A stretch of DNA of 42,462 nucleotides, from contig NZ_JACJPX010000070.1 in the NCBI RefSeq assembly GCF_014696315.1, positions 1 to 42,462 of the forward strand. Direction: 5' to 3'. This stretch comes from Calothrix membranacea FACHB-236. Lineage in GTDB: Bacteria > Cyanobacteriota > Cyanobacteriia > Cyanobacteriales > Nostocaceae. Under the pieces are notes generated by a model. It ran no database searches and had not been told where the DNA came from. It was given only the letters and a program-made list of their open reading frames with translations. The translations under genes were made by a program, and so were the position numbers. Each line of letters opens with the position of its first letter. The first letter of the stretch is position 1. Shown in pieces: positions 34,849 through 42,462 of the stretch.

Positions 34849-35077
34849 GCGTAATTTCTTCCAAAAATCGCAGAATTACTATGTAGCTAAATTTATTTGA
34901 GATTTGCCAAAATTCTCTCAGGCTGATCGATAGGAAATTTTTTTAAGGTAAAGAAGATTAAATCAGTTAATCAGTCAACGGTAAACAGTCAAAAACCTGA
35001 TGGAGTAATTATGCAATTAAACCTGTATTTTTACTTAATTGTTAACTGAGAACCAAATTAGAAGGTGCATCTTAAAT

Positions 35078-35500
35078 ATGGCTAGAAGACAAAGAACTTC
35101 CGATGTGTTAATTAAAGCAGTGCGTCGTGCGGCTGGCATTAAACCAATTGATCCACATTTAGACGCAGGTAATGGATTGACTTTATTTGCCTATTCCAAC
35201 CTGATCGAGACAATGCGAGAGCAAGAAAATAAATACAACAGTGCGCTTGCTAATTTGGATAGGTTGTATACTGAAATGCTGGCAACCGAGCGTCAACTGG
35301 CAGACATGACCGAACACATGCTGATGGGTGTTGCAACTAAATATGGCAAGAGCAGTGTAGAGTATGGTATGGCGGGAGGAGTTCCGAAAAACCAACGCCG
35401 CAAGGGACTGCGAGGCGAATCTGCAATTGAGCCAACTGGGGAAGAAGCAATTATTGCCAGTGTGAATGGCAATGGCAAGGTTAAAAGTCAAAAATTATGA
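35078..35500 (+). CDS. Hypothetical protein, basic and partly coiled-coil
   Basis: I do not recognise a named family for this 140-residue protein. A basic N-terminus (MARRQRTSDVLIKAVRRAAG) is followed by a helical middle with heptad-like spacing (NLIETMREQENKYNSALANL, then YTEMLATERQLADMTEHMLM) and a GGVPKNQRRKGLRGE segment. The basic ends and helical core would fit a small nucleic-acid-binding or structural protein, but that is a guess. I chose ATG 35078 over a TTG at 35039. GAAGG lies 12 nt upstream, a rather long spacing. It stands alone between repeat-rich regions. Confidence 0.6.
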   Translation: MARRQRTSDVLIKAVRRAAGIKPIDPHLDAGNGLTLFAYSNLIETMREQENKYNSALANLDRLYTEMLATERQLADMTEHMLMGVATKYGKSSVEYGMAGGVPKNQRRKGLRGESAIEPTGEEAIIASVNGNGKVKSQKL

Positions 35501-35678
35501 TGATTTTTGGTGGTGCGTTGCGCTGTGCGACAACGCACCCTACGTTGAAGTTTCTTTTGTTGCAGAGATTTAGGGAGTTCTAGAGAAAAAATTATCAAAT
35601 TTATTTAGATGATATTTTTCCCCTGCCCCCTGCTCCCTGCCCCCTTGCCAATAAAGCGATAGTATATTGGGAAGTTCC

Positions 35679-37250
35679 TTACGCCCTTTGTGCGCCTGGT
35701 TGACCGTTTTGCACTACAAAGGAAGCTAGGGTACTAATAACAGCGGTAGGACTAGTAATAGTTGAGACTACCCGGTAATCGCTTTGCCAAAGTTTTGGAG
35801 TGAGTTTGCAACGAACGTAGCCGCGGGATGCACCATCAAAGAATTTGGTGTGGGGATTGTCGATTAATGCGGCTTGAACTGGGGCGATAAATTGGGCGGG
35901 GAAGTCAGAGGAAATAGAAGTTCCAACGAATTCTGTACCAACTGTAATGGAAGCGGGGTTGTTGAAGTCGGTTTTGAGGTCATGCACCCAACTAGAGTGG
36001 ATATCACCAGTAATTACTACTGGGTTGGAAGGTTGACGTTGTTGCAGAAAGTTTAATAGCCGATTGCGCGCTGCTACGTAACCATCCCACTGATCGACGT
36101 TGAATAATCCGATGTCTGGGCTGGGATCAAAATCATATTCAGCTAGCATGGTTTGTTGTGCAATTACATTCCAGCGCGATCGCGATTTATCTAATCCCTG
36201 GAATAACCACTTTTCTTGTTCTTTCCCTGTCATCGTCGCATTGGCATCGAAAGCTTGAACACAACGGGGTTTAAGTCCATCATTACAAGGCTGATCGGTG
36301 CGATACTGGCGGGTATCTAAGACGTTAAACTCCGCTAAATCACCGTAAGTAAAACGGCGATAAAGTTGCATATTTGACTTGGTGGGTAGGGAAGACTCAC
36401 GCAATGGCATATGTTCGTAGTATGCTTGATAAGCATAGGCTCGCCTCGTGATAAATGCTTCCAGGCTTTGATTTTCTTCTGGGATTAAATTAGCGTAGTT
36501 GTTTTCGACTTCATGATCATCCCAAGTTACTATCCAAGGAAAAGCCGCATGAGCAGCTTGCAAATTGGGGTCTGTTTTATATAAAGCGTGACGGTTGCGA
36601 TAGTCAGCAAGGGAGAAGATTTCAGCACTATTATGCTGGCGTGGGCCTCCGGGTTGTGGGCCGTATTCGTAAATATAATCACCAAGATGAACTACTAAGT
36701 CAAGTTCTTCTTTAGCTAAATGTTGAAATGCTGTATAGTAGCCGTTTTGCCAGTCTTGGCAAGAAACAAAAGCGAAGTTGAGTTGCTTGGTAGAACGATG
36801 GAATGCGCTAGCTGTACGAGTCCGCCCAATGGGGCTAAGTTCATTACCTACTCTAAATTGATACCAGTACCAACGCTCAGGCTCTAAACCACGCACATCA
36901 ATATGTACTGAGTGTGCTAGTTCTGGAGTTGCTATGGCTTTGCCTTTTTGGACAACTTTTCTCATATTTTCATCCAGAGCAACTTCCCAACGCACTACAA
37001 TGTTTGCCATCGGCATTCCACCACCGTTCAGCGGATCGGGAGCTAGTCGCGTCCATAAAACAACACCATCTGGTAAAGGATCGCCAGAGGCGACACCAAG
37101 ACTGAAGGGATAACCAGAAAACTTAGTTTTTGCGATCGCTGGACTCCATTGGCTAGTCATCGCCAACCCTGTCAAGAATCCTGCACCTAGCAAAAAACTC
37201 CGCCGTCTGCAACGATTGTTTAGCAGTTGATTGCAATGCATGAATTCCAT
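35679..37250 (-). CDS. phoD: PhoD-family alkaline phosphatase, Tat-exported
   Basis: This 523-residue enzyme of the PhoD metallophosphatase family releases phosphate from mono- or diesters outside the cytoplasm. The N-terminus carries a Tat signal with the twin arginines in RRRSFLLGAGFLTGLAM and cleavage likely after PAIA. Then comes the PhoD N-terminal Ig-like domain (YPFSLGVASGDPLPDGVVLW) and the catalytic domain with SCQDWQNGYYTAFQHL, HLGDYIYEYG, TWDDHEVENNY and ITGDIHSSWVHD, which hold the Fe/Ca ligands. I chose ATG 37250 because GAGGAG is 5-6 nt upstream; a GTG lies two codons earlier. Expression is probably under phosphate control, but I cannot identify a Pho box with confidence. Confidence 0.94.
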   Translation of the reverse strand: MEFMHCNQLLNNRCRRRSFLLGAGFLTGLAMTSQWSPAIAKTKFSGYPFSLGVASGDPLPDGVVLWTRLAPDPLNGGGMPMANIVVRWEVALDENMRKVVQKGKAIATPELAHSVHIDVRGLEPERWYWYQFRVGNELSPIGRTRTASAFHRSTKQLNFAFVSCQDWQNGYYTAFQHLAKEELDLVVHLGDYIYEYGPQPGGPRQHNSAEIFSLADYRNRHALYKTDPNLQAAHAAFPWIVTWDDHEVENNYANLIPEENQSLEAFITRRAYAYQAYYEHMPLRESSLPTKSNMQLYRRFTYGDLAEFNVLDTRQYRTDQPCNDGLKPRCVQAFDANATMTGKEQEKWLFQGLDKSRSRWNVIAQQTMLAEYDFDPSPDIGLFNVDQWDGYVAARNRLLNFLQQRQPSNPVVITGDIHSSWVHDLKTDFNNPASITVGTEFVGTSISSDFPAQFIAPVQAALIDNPHTKFFDGASRGYVRCKLTPKLWQSDYRVVSTITSPTAVISTLASFVVQNGQPGAQRA

Positions 37251-37707
37251 ATTCACTCCTCGTCAGAAAGTTTCTCGGCTTTAACAGCCTGTGTTAGGCA
37301 ACACCAAGAACTTACCGACCTACAATCAAGCCGCGATTAAGATATTGTTAACTTTTCTTTTTGGGCATGGGGGATAGGGCATAGGGCATGGGGAAGAGTT
37401 ACCAATGCCTCATCAGCTAATACGCGTCTAAATTGCACAACTACTAATAAGGGCTGTTGACTGTTGACTGTTGACTGTTAACGGTTAACAGCACCGCCGA
37501 AGTAAGGGGGAGAATAACCTCGCCCACCCACTGATAAAAGTTTCCCTTCGCTTGCAATACTACTCCGTTAAGCGTTTTTAACTCAAAATTTGTTTTGGGG
37601 AAAAGGGAAAAGGTTAAGGGTTAAAGGTTTTTTCTTTACCTTTTCCCATTCCCCTTTTTCCCCTTAACCGACAAGTATTGCAACACATCATACAAAATAC
37701 AAAATGC
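37251..37707. other. Intergenic region with heptamers and a MITE-like element
   Basis: It contains GGGCATA/GGGCATG heptamers (about 37363-37393), three tandem GTTGACT heptamers (about 37453-37478) next to GTTAACGGTTAAC, and the CAATACT-family element at 37555-37680. No gene is visible. Confidence 0.5.
37555..37680. mobile_element. MITE-like element, CAATACT family, second copy
   Basis: CAATACTACTCCGTTAAGCG at the left and ACCGACAAGTATTG at the right enclose a core of GGGAAAAGGTTAAGGG and CCTTTTCCCATTCCCC that matches the copy at 32501-32625 almost base for base (126 versus 125 bp). No target duplication is visible here. The right end is 28 bp from the stop codon of the CTDH gene. Confidence 0.7.
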
Positions 37708-38133
37708 TTAATCGCGACGCATAGCTAGTAACTCTTGGGGAGAGGCTAAGAGTTTAATTTTGGCTTCTACAATTTGGCGTTGTTGATTGAGAATAAATAA
37801 CCAAGTAACATTAACACCACACCAGGATGTGAAGGCTTTTCCTGCTACTTGGACTTGAATTTGCTCGTTTGGCAAAATCTCAATAATTCCTTGCTGCGGT
37901 TCGGCTTTAATACCTTGAGCTTCTTGTTTTAAATAAGTTGCGATCGCATCTGGCCCCACAAAACCAGATTCAAAGGGTGGGTACATAATACCATCTTCAG
38001 CAAACAAGGCAGCTGTTGCCGCAAAATCTCCAGCGTTCAAAGCTTGAAAGTAATTGAGAATGCTGGGTTCTGTAATTCCCTCAATGGAGAATTCTTCGAT
38101 TTGGGTTGTTGCTTTCAATTCAGCAGCTGTCAT
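37708..38133 (-). CDS. OCP C-terminal domain homologue (CTDH carotenoid protein)
   Basis: This 141-residue NTF2-fold protein matches the C-terminal domain of orange carotenoid protein. SILNYFQALNAGDFAATAAL aligns with OCP VLKYMDNLNANDFDALISL, YPPFESGFVG with QPPFQRPIVG, and LLASPQELL with LLASPKELL. The residues that hydrogen-bond the keto-carotenoid in OCP appear kept: Tyr28 (OCP Tyr201) and Trp111 (OCP Trp288), plus Trp104 (OCP Trp277). Cys105 sits where the disulfide-forming cysteine of Anabaena CTDH is found. CTDH proteins are dimers that bind and deliver carotenoids to HCPs. No HCP gene is adjacent, but one lies 2.7 kb away at 40809. A plain SnoaL-type enzyme is the alternative, but the terminal LLASPQELL makes that unlikely. 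Confidence 0.88.
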   Translation of the reverse strand: MTAAELKATTQIEEFSIEGITEPSILNYFQALNAGDFAATAALFAEDGIMYPPFESGFVGPDAIATYLKQEAQGIKAEPQQGIIEILPNEQIQVQVAGKAFTSWCGVNVTWLFILNQQRQIVEAKIKLLASPQELLAMRRD

Positions 38134-38400
38134 AAAATTACCTTGGTTTAGGCTAGCTGAACATCAATATTCATAGCAAAAGCAGCTAAAAGAAAGCTGC
38201 TTTTGGTATATATTTCTGGCTTTTGCCTAAGTATTTCTTTAGATGGAGTCCAACAATGCGTAATTACGAATTACGCATTACGAATTAATAAACCGCAAAT
38301 AAAAGTTACAAATGATATGGATAGTAAATTAAATACCTATGTATTGACCGTGTAGATTAGAATTGGAGTGCCGCCGATTGGGCAAATTTAGATAAGAGAA
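38134..38400. other. Divergent spacer between CTDH and queG
   Basis: It holds heptamer repeats of the GAATTAC type (38258-38288, CGTAATTACGAATTACGCAT). Promoters for both flanking genes must lie here but I cannot place them. Confidence 0.4.
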
Positions 38401-39375
38401 ATGAATAACTCTGGCATAACCACGAGTGATGTGGTAAAGAAAAAAGCGCAGGAGTTGGGATTTCATAAAGTAGGAATTGCGGCTGTAGATGGGGTAGATG
38501 AAACAGCCGCGCAGCATTTGCAAGCCTGGTTAGCGCTGGGTTATCACGCCGAAATGGCATGGATGGCTAACCCCAAGCGTCAGGATATTCGCTTAGTCAT
38601 GCCAGAAGCGCGATCGCTGATTTGTGTGGCGCTAAATTACTACACACCACATCAACGTCCCCCTGGAAAGGAATATGCCAAGATTTCTCGCTATGGTTGG
38701 GGACGAGATTATCACAAGGTAATGCATAAGAAACTTAAGGCACTAAATAATTGGGTACAATCACTGAGTGAAAATACTCAAGCTCGTTATTATGCGGATA
38801 CAGGCCCAGTACAAGATAAATTATGGGCGCAAAAATCTGGTATTGGGTGGATTGCCAAGAATGGCAATGTAATTACCAGGGAATATGGTTCTTGGGTATT
38901 TTTAGGAGAGATTATCACCAATCTGGAACTAGAGTGCGATCGCCCAGCTACAGAACATTGTGGCACCTGTACGCGCTGTCTAGAAGCTTGCCCTACTGGT
39001 GCAATTACTCAACCTTATGTAGTAGATGCTAATCGCTGCATTGCGTATCATACAATTGAAAATCGGGCAGAACAATTACCAGCAAAGGTTCAATCCCACT
39101 TACAAGGCTGGGTTGCAGGGTGTGATATCTGCCAAGATGTTTGTCCGTGGAATCAACGTTTTGCAAAAAGCACAGATGTGACAGAATTTAATCCTTATCC
39201 TGGGAATCTGGCACCGAAGCTGATAGAATTAGCAGAAATCTCAGATGAGGAGTGGGAGCAACAATTTACAGCCTCAGCCTTGCGACGGATTAAACCAGAA
39301 ATGTTAAGACGTAATGCCCGTGCTAATCTAGACGCATCAAGGCAACAGAATGACGCAGACAGTGATTATTTTTGA
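38401..39375 (+). CDS. queG: Epoxyqueuosine reductase
   Basis: QueG carries out the last step of queuosine synthesis, reducing epoxyqueuosine to queuosine in tRNA with a cobalamin cofactor. The sequence shows the cobalamin-binding reductive domain with Asp133 in YADTGPVQDK, then two [4Fe-4S] clusters: CGTCTRCLEACPTGA (Cys187, 190, 193, 197) and CDICQDVCPWNQ. The C-terminus is short (ending near ASRQQNDADSDYF), consistent with the shorter QueG class lacking the full HEAT-like repeats. The 3' end overlaps the HAD gene by 26 bp, so the two are translationally coupled. It depends on cobalamin, whose synthesis gene cobB is at the other end of the window. Confidence 0.95.
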   Translation: MNNSGITTSDVVKKKAQELGFHKVGIAAVDGVDETAAQHLQAWLALGYHAEMAWMANPKRQDIRLVMPEARSLICVALNYYTPHQRPPGKEYAKISRYGWGRDYHKVMHKKLKALNNWVQSLSENTQARYYADTGPVQDKLWAQKSGIGWIAKNGNVITREYGSWVFLGEIITNLELECDRPATEHCGTCTRCLEACPTGAITQPYVVDANRCIAYHTIENRAEQLPAKVQSHLQGWVAGCDICQDVCPWNQRFAKSTDVTEFNPYPGNLAPKLIELAEISDEEWEQQFTASALRRIKPEMLRRNARANLDASRQQNDADSDYF

Positions 39376-39991
39376 TTTTGATGGCACGATTGCAGATACA
39401 GTAGACGCTCTCGTAAGCATTGCTAATCGTTTGGCTGTAGAATTTGGTTATGTCCAAATTAGCCAGCAGGAGCTAGCTCTCCTGAAAAACTTAACATCTA
39501 GGGAAATTATTAAATACTCAGGTATCTCTGTATTTAAAATACCTTTTTTGGTCAAGAAAGTTAAAGGAGAATTAAAAAATAAGATTCACGAATTTAAACC
39601 TATTCCCGGCATCAAAGAAGCCTTAATACAATTAAAATCTCAAGGTTATCATTTAGGAATTATTACTTCTAATTCTAAAGATAATGTGACCGAATTCCTC
39701 AAAATTAATGAGCTAGACAATTTATTTGATTTTATCTACTCAGGGGTCACAATTTTTGGTAAAAAGACTATTATTAATAATGTTTTAAAGCAAAGGCAGC
39801 TAAAACCGCAAGAAGTGATTTATGTTGGTGACGAAACTAGAGATATAGAAGCTTCTAAGAAAGCAAATATTCAAGTAATCGCAGTCACCTGGGGTTTTAA
39901 TTCCCGAGAAATTTTAGCCAAACAAAAACCAGATTTTTTAATTCACCATCCTAGTGAGCTTTTGACGGTGATAAATAGGAATAATTCGTAA
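39350..39991 (+). CDS. HAD-superfamily hydrolase (phosphoglycolate phosphatase-like)
   Basis: This 213-residue HAD phosphatase has all four motifs: DFDGTIADT (nucleophile Asp9, Asp11), ITSNS (motif II), GKKTIINNVLK as the motif III lysine region, and YVGDETRDIEASKKA (motif IV acidic residues). A helical cap domain (about residues 16-85) is of the C1 type seen in phosphoglycolate phosphatase and beta-phosphoglucomutase. The substrate is not certain; 2-phosphoglycolate is plausible in a photorespiring cyanobacterium. It starts inside queG (26-bp overlap), which implies coupled translation. After it, GTAATTC heptamers begin. Confidence 0.9.
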   Translation: MTQTVIIFDFDGTIADTVDALVSIANRLAVEFGYVQISQQELALLKNLTSREIIKYSGISVFKIPFLVKKVKGELKNKIHEFKPIPGIKEALIQLKSQGYHLGIITSNSKDNVTEFLKINELDNLFDFIYSGVTIFGKKTIINNVLKQRQLKPQEVIYVGDETRDIEASKKANIQVIAVTWGFNSREILAKQKPDFLIHHPSELLTVINRNNS

Positions 39992-40191
39992 TTCGTAGTG
40001 TGTAATTCGTCGTTAAAGATGTTACCACCACAATAGAAACAGCACAAAGTAAATTGGAAAGTTAATGTAGTTGTAGGTAACATGGCTGTACCTACAGAAA
40101 TACACTGCATATTCGTAATTACATTCTGTAAATAACACCAACCATTATGGTGCAGCCTTTATAGGTCTAGTGTTTTAATATTTGTAATTAC

Positions 40192-40216
40192 GAATTACGA
40201 ATTACGAATTACGAAT
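40192..40216. repeat. GAATTAC heptamer tandem repeat
   Basis: TTACGAA units in a row (about four copies) lie directly next to the stop codon of the acidic small gene at 40219. The same heptamer occurs at 26146-26160 and 38258-38288. Confidence 0.7.
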
Positions 40217-40218
40217 TA

Positions 40219-40593
40219 TCAACTTTTTGATTGACCTTTTTCAAAAGCTTTTTGCACTAGATCATCATCGATATTAGCAACACCTTCATTTCTAGAACCT
40301 GCAACATCCTTAGCCATATCTGCAAAATCATCAGGATTACCAGTTGCTTGGGTTTCGAGTCTAGTTTCTTTTGGCTTGGAAACTTCATGTTGAGGCGCTG
40401 TTGCTGCTTCAGCTGCTTTTGCACCTTCACCTGTACGATCAATTTCACTTACACTCAGTTTTTGTGCAGCAGCATAATCAGCTTCAAAATCTACTTGAGG
40501 CGCTTTTTCTTCGCCAGCAGCTATGTTTTCTGCTGCTAACTGTGCGTCATGGGTAGGTGCTTCATTAACATTAGGCTTTACTTCATCAGGCAT
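40219..40593 (-). CDS. Acidic, probably disordered small protein
   Basis: This 124-residue protein is rich in Ala, Glu, Asp, Lys and Gln and poor in hydrophobic residues (EVKPNVNEAPTHDAQLAAEN, then EEKAPQVDFEADYAAAQKLS). The C-terminal third has a conserved-looking GNPDDFADMAKDVAG followed by NIDDDLVQKAFEKGQ. It is probably intrinsically disordered with one short amphipathic helix. I do not recognise the family. AGGAG stands about 6 nt before ATG 40593, so it is likely translated. It is divergent from the HCP gene with a shared 215-bp spacer, so the two may be co-regulated. It is not a shadow of another frame. Confidence 0.7.
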   Translation of the reverse strand: MPDEVKPNVNEAPTHDAQLAAENIAAGEEKAPQVDFEADYAAAQKLSVSEIDRTGEGAKAAEAATAPQHEVSKPKETRLETQATGNPDDFADMAKDVAGSRNEGVANIDDDLVQKAFEKGQSKS

Positions 40594-40808
40594 AATTGAC
40601 TCCTAGGTATTTTTTCGCTTGCTGTGGTCATCGTATCAAAGCGCTATGTAAAATCATTGGCCCCCTGGGAGATATTCTTACTTCTATTAAAAGATAGATA
40701 AAAACTGCAAATTGCAATAAATAAATCTCCTTCTCTTGGAAGTAGATTATTATTCTGAAACTCTGTTAACCCTTAGTTTGATATGTGAAATTGCCTTGGA
40801 GATAAATA
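40594..40808. promoter_or_regulatory. Divergent promoter region, acidic protein/HCP
   Basis: This 215-bp AT-rich spacer serves two divergent genes, each with a good ribosome-binding site (AGGAG for the minus gene, TTGGAGAT for the HCP gene). Promoter elements cannot be fixed by eye. Confidence 0.45.
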
Positions 40809-41339
40809 ATGACTGCTAGCCAAGATAAAAGCGTTCCTCAAGCTCTAAATAATGAAACTCAAAAAGCTGTAGAAGCTTTTAATAAATTAGATACCGATGC
40901 TAAATTAGCATGGTTTTATTTAGTTTATGAAAAGATGGGAGATTCAATTACTCCAGCTGCACCTGCTGCTGCAGAACCAAATTTAGCACCAATTTTGCTA
41001 GGAGATTATTTAGAATTATCAGATGACGAACAATTGGCAATTATGCGCCAAATTGTTAATGGTGAAGCTAGCGATTATTCTCGTGCCTATGGTGCTTTAA
41101 AAGAAAATAATCAGCTGTTAGTTTGGTATGCTTGGGCTGTAGCAATGGGGGATAAAGTAGTCGATTTACCCGATGATTACGAAACTACAGATACAATTGA
41201 CAATTTACTTTCTCAACTCGAGGGATTAGAGTTTGAGCAACAAATGTCTGTGCTGCGAACAATTGTAGGAAACATGGGCTACAGTGATGTGCAACCTGTA
41301 GAAACCCAAGCACAAACTGGTAAAACCTCAAGTTTGTAA
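40809..41339 (+). CDS. Helical carotenoid protein (HCP, OCP N-terminal domain homologue)
   Basis: This 176-residue all-helical protein matches the N-terminal domain of orange carotenoid protein along its length. AFNKLDTDAKLAWFYLVYEK corresponds to RFSQLNAEDQLALIWFAYLE, then MGDSITPAAPAAAE to MGKTLTIAAPGAAS, and LEGLEFEQQMSVLRTIVGNM to IQGLESGQQITVLRNAVVDM. The carotenoid-contact residues OCP Tyr44 and Trp110 are kept (Tyr40, Trp106), as is the Arg155 equivalent (Arg150); OCP Trp41 is replaced by tyrosine. HCPs bind a keto-carotenoid and, depending on type, quench singlet oxygen or phycobilisome energy. I cannot assign the clade. It starts after a GGAG at a good spacing and is divergent from the acidic small gene. 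A CTDH gene lies 2.7 kb away. Confidence 0.9.
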   Translation: MTASQDKSVPQALNNETQKAVEAFNKLDTDAKLAWFYLVYEKMGDSITPAAPAAAEPNLAPILLGDYLELSDDEQLAIMRQIVNGEASDYSRAYGALKENNQLLVWYAWAVAMGDKVVDLPDDYETTDTIDNLLSQLEGLEFEQQMSVLRTIVGNMGYSDVQPVETQAQTGKTSSL

Positions 41340-41345
41340 GCTGAT

Positions 41346-41402
41346 ATTTGTCATTCGTCATTTGTCATTCGTCATTTGTGAAAGCAATTGACAGATGACA
41401 AA
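41346..41402. repeat. ATTTGTC heptamer hairpin after the HCP gene
   Basis: ATTTGTCATTCGTCA and, downstream, TGACAGATGACAAAT are inverted copies (13 of 15 pair). No T-run follows, so it is not a classic terminator. Confidence 0.5.
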
Positions 41403-41422
41403 TCAATATGTGTTTTAACGTA

Positions 41423-41535
41423 ACTAGTACAGCAGGGCGTAAATAAACAGACCATTCAAAATCCGCAAAACGCTTACTGTGTCTTAATTTTGAATTTTGA
41501 ATTTTGAATTTTGAATTCCGCCTTGCGGTACTAGT
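41423..41535 (+). mobile_element. MITE-like element, ACTAGT family, copy D (113 bp)
   Basis: It has the same length and plan as copy A at 10324: ACTAGTACAGCAGGGCG at the left, four TTTTGAA heptamers on the right half, and CGCCTTGCGGTACTAGT at the right end. The right end is 3 bp from the stop codon of the ATPase gene. Confidence 0.75.
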
Positions 41536-41537
41536 CC

Positions 41538-42263
41538 CTAAGACACCGCCATCTGGGTTAAATCCGCTGGGGTGAGGTGAGAGTGAATAACTTCACCGTC
41601 GCGGAACCAAACTATGCGCGCAGTTTGACGCGCCACATCTGGTTCATGGGTAACCATGACAACTGTAATTCCGCTGGCGTTTAACTCGCTAAAGATATCC
41701 ATAACTTCTTGGGTAGTGCGAGAATCGAGTGCGCCAGTGGGTTCATCTGCTAACAGAACGACGGGACGGTTGACAATGGCGCGTGCGATCGCTACTCTTT
41801 GTTGTTGTCCGCCTGATAGTTGTGTGGGTTTGTTATTGAGACGCTTTTCTAAGCCTACTTTAATCAAAGCTTCCATAGCGCGATCGCGTCTTTCTTGAGC
41901 ATTAATTCCCGCATAAGCCATTGGTAACATGACATTTTCTAGGGCTGTCAGTTGGGGTAATAAGTGGAATTGTTGGAAGACAAACCCTAGTTTAATATTG
42001 CGAATATGCGCCAATGCTTTATCATTCATTTGCGCCACATCGACGTTATCTAAATAGTAGCTACCAGAGGTAGGACGATCTAGACAGCCAATAATATTCA
42101 TGGCTGTAGATTTACCGGAGCCAGAAGGCCCCATAATTGAACAATATTCCCCTTCATCGATAGCCAAATTCACATTATTAAGTGCTTTGACTTCCGTTTC
42201 GCCGCTACCGTAGATTTTAAATATATTTTCTAATCTAATAATTGAAGATTTGTTATTTGCCAT
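41538..42263 (-). CDS. MacB/LolD-type ABC transporter ATPase
   Basis: This 241-residue ABC ATPase is of the MacB/LolD type. Walker A is GPSGSGKS, the Q-loop region FVFQQFHLLPQLTALENVML, the signature LSGGQQQRVAIARA, Walker B VVLLADEPTGALD, and the H-loop VMVTHEPD. It is a single-domain ATPase that drives an FtsX-like permease, with mechanotransmission rather than classic transport. The permease and adaptor are not in the window and would be expected upstream (to the right). The ATG at 42263 follows a Shine-Dalgarno-poor leader; the N-terminus MANNKSS is partly of the ATGACAA heptamer type. Confidence 0.93.
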   Translation of the reverse strand: MANNKSSIIRLENIFKIYGSGETEVKALNNVNLAIDEGEYCSIMGPSGSGKSTAMNIIGCLDRPTSGSYYLDNVDVAQMNDKALAHIRNIKLGFVFQQFHLLPQLTALENVMLPMAYAGINAQERRDRAMEALIKVGLEKRLNNKPTQLSGGQQQRVAIARAIVNRPVVLLADEPTGALDSRTTQEVMDIFSELNASGITVVMVTHEPDVARQTARIVWFRDGEVIHSHLTPADLTQMAVS

Positions 42264-42462
42264 TTGTGATTTCTTTTATGCTTCTCATCCTTCTTCTAGG
42301 ATAGTATTTGCATTTACTGATTAACCAAGCAAGACAGTAAATAAGCTGTTACGCATTTAAACCCGGATTTCTCACAAGTGAGGAAAAATCACTTGGATAA
42401 GGAAAATTTAGGATCAAGGAATTGATACAACATCAAATTGCCCGATTAAGCAGTAACAGCTA
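42264..42462. other. Right-edge region without a gene
   Basis: This is AT-rich DNA upstream of the ATPase gene. I see no long frame, repeat or RNA gene. The region may hold the ATPase promoter or the space to a partner gene beyond the edge. Confidence 0.35.

Larger units (their letters stand above)
34134..35077. other. 0.94-kb gap with repeat elements
   Basis: Apart from the truncated MITE copy (34541-34606) and the 21-bp array (34660-34848), it holds a HIP1-like site at 34507 and AT-rich DNA. A short direct repeat CGGCCTCACAAC occurs at 34619-34642. No further gene is visible. Confidence 0.5.

Noticed and set aside
34637-34864. 75-codon minus-strand frame (LLRKQYLLWLAKYTEMRK repeats)
   Set aside because: Probably a by-product of the 21-bp array; no start-site signal. 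Not fully excluded, since the peptide repeat looks amphipathic.

Overview
The window is chromosomal DNA from a filamentous, probably heterocyst-forming nitrogen-fixing cyanobacterium of the Nostoc/Anabaena/Calothrix type. The signs are many HIP1 octamers (GCGATCGC), heptameric short tandem repeats between genes (types ATGACAA, CCCATGC, GAATTAC, TTTTGAA), an iron-only-type nifH, an RRM-type cold-shock RNA-binding protein, a UPF0182 protein, and two halves of the orange carotenoid protein (OCP) family. There are no rRNA or tRNA genes, CRISPR arrays, complete IS elements or phage genes that I can see.

Layout. 1-2.4 kb: the 3' part of cobB (cobalamin synthesis), a GNAT acetyltransferase and a stand-alone cyclic-nucleotide-binding domain. 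2.7-6.8 kb: a UPF0182 membrane protein and a family 2 glycosyltransferase. 7.1-13 kb: rpsB-tsf with a structured leader and an intercistronic hairpin, then a conserved hypothetical protein with an acidic repeat tract, and recG. 13-19 kb (minus strand): an operon-like block of HlyD-type adaptor, double ABC ATPase and two ABC-2 permeases, laid out like ybhGFSR, with a 21-bp tandem array between adaptor and ATPase. 19.2-24.4 kb (minus): a zinc-less MDR oxidoreductase, a MASE1-PAS-histidine kinase-receiver hybrid, and an AAA-like protein with degenerate Walker motifs. 24.5-28.9 kb: a MITE-like element, a start-less gene remnant, a secreted protein, ychF, a proline-repeat mini-protein and a solitary nifH. 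28.9-30.5 kb: a long region with hairpins and one possible 52-codon ORF. 30.5-35.5 kb: hypothetical genes, trxA, two RRM genes with a shared leader, and a second 21-bp array. 35.7-42.3 kb: Tat-exported PhoD phosphatase, an OCP C-terminal-domain homologue (CTDH), queG, a HAD phosphatase, an acidic small protein, a helical carotenoid protein (HCP, the OCP N-terminal-domain homologue) and a MacB-type ATPase.

The most interesting points are: (1) a CTDH and an HCP lying 2.7 kb apart, a split-OCP arrangement with chromophore-contact residues kept in both; (2) two RRM genes sharing a leader in which the Shine-Dalgarno sequence can be paired inside a hairpin around a 14-nt identical loop; (3) three families of short non-autonomous elements, one with four copies and ACTAGT ends, another with a 10-bp target duplication; (4) repeated intergenic short tandem repeats that have become protein-coding linkers in cobB, the ABC ATPase and an acidic hypothetical protein; (5) two unrelated arrays with exactly 21-bp periodicity.

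All functions are read from sequence motifs by eye; no database search was possible.
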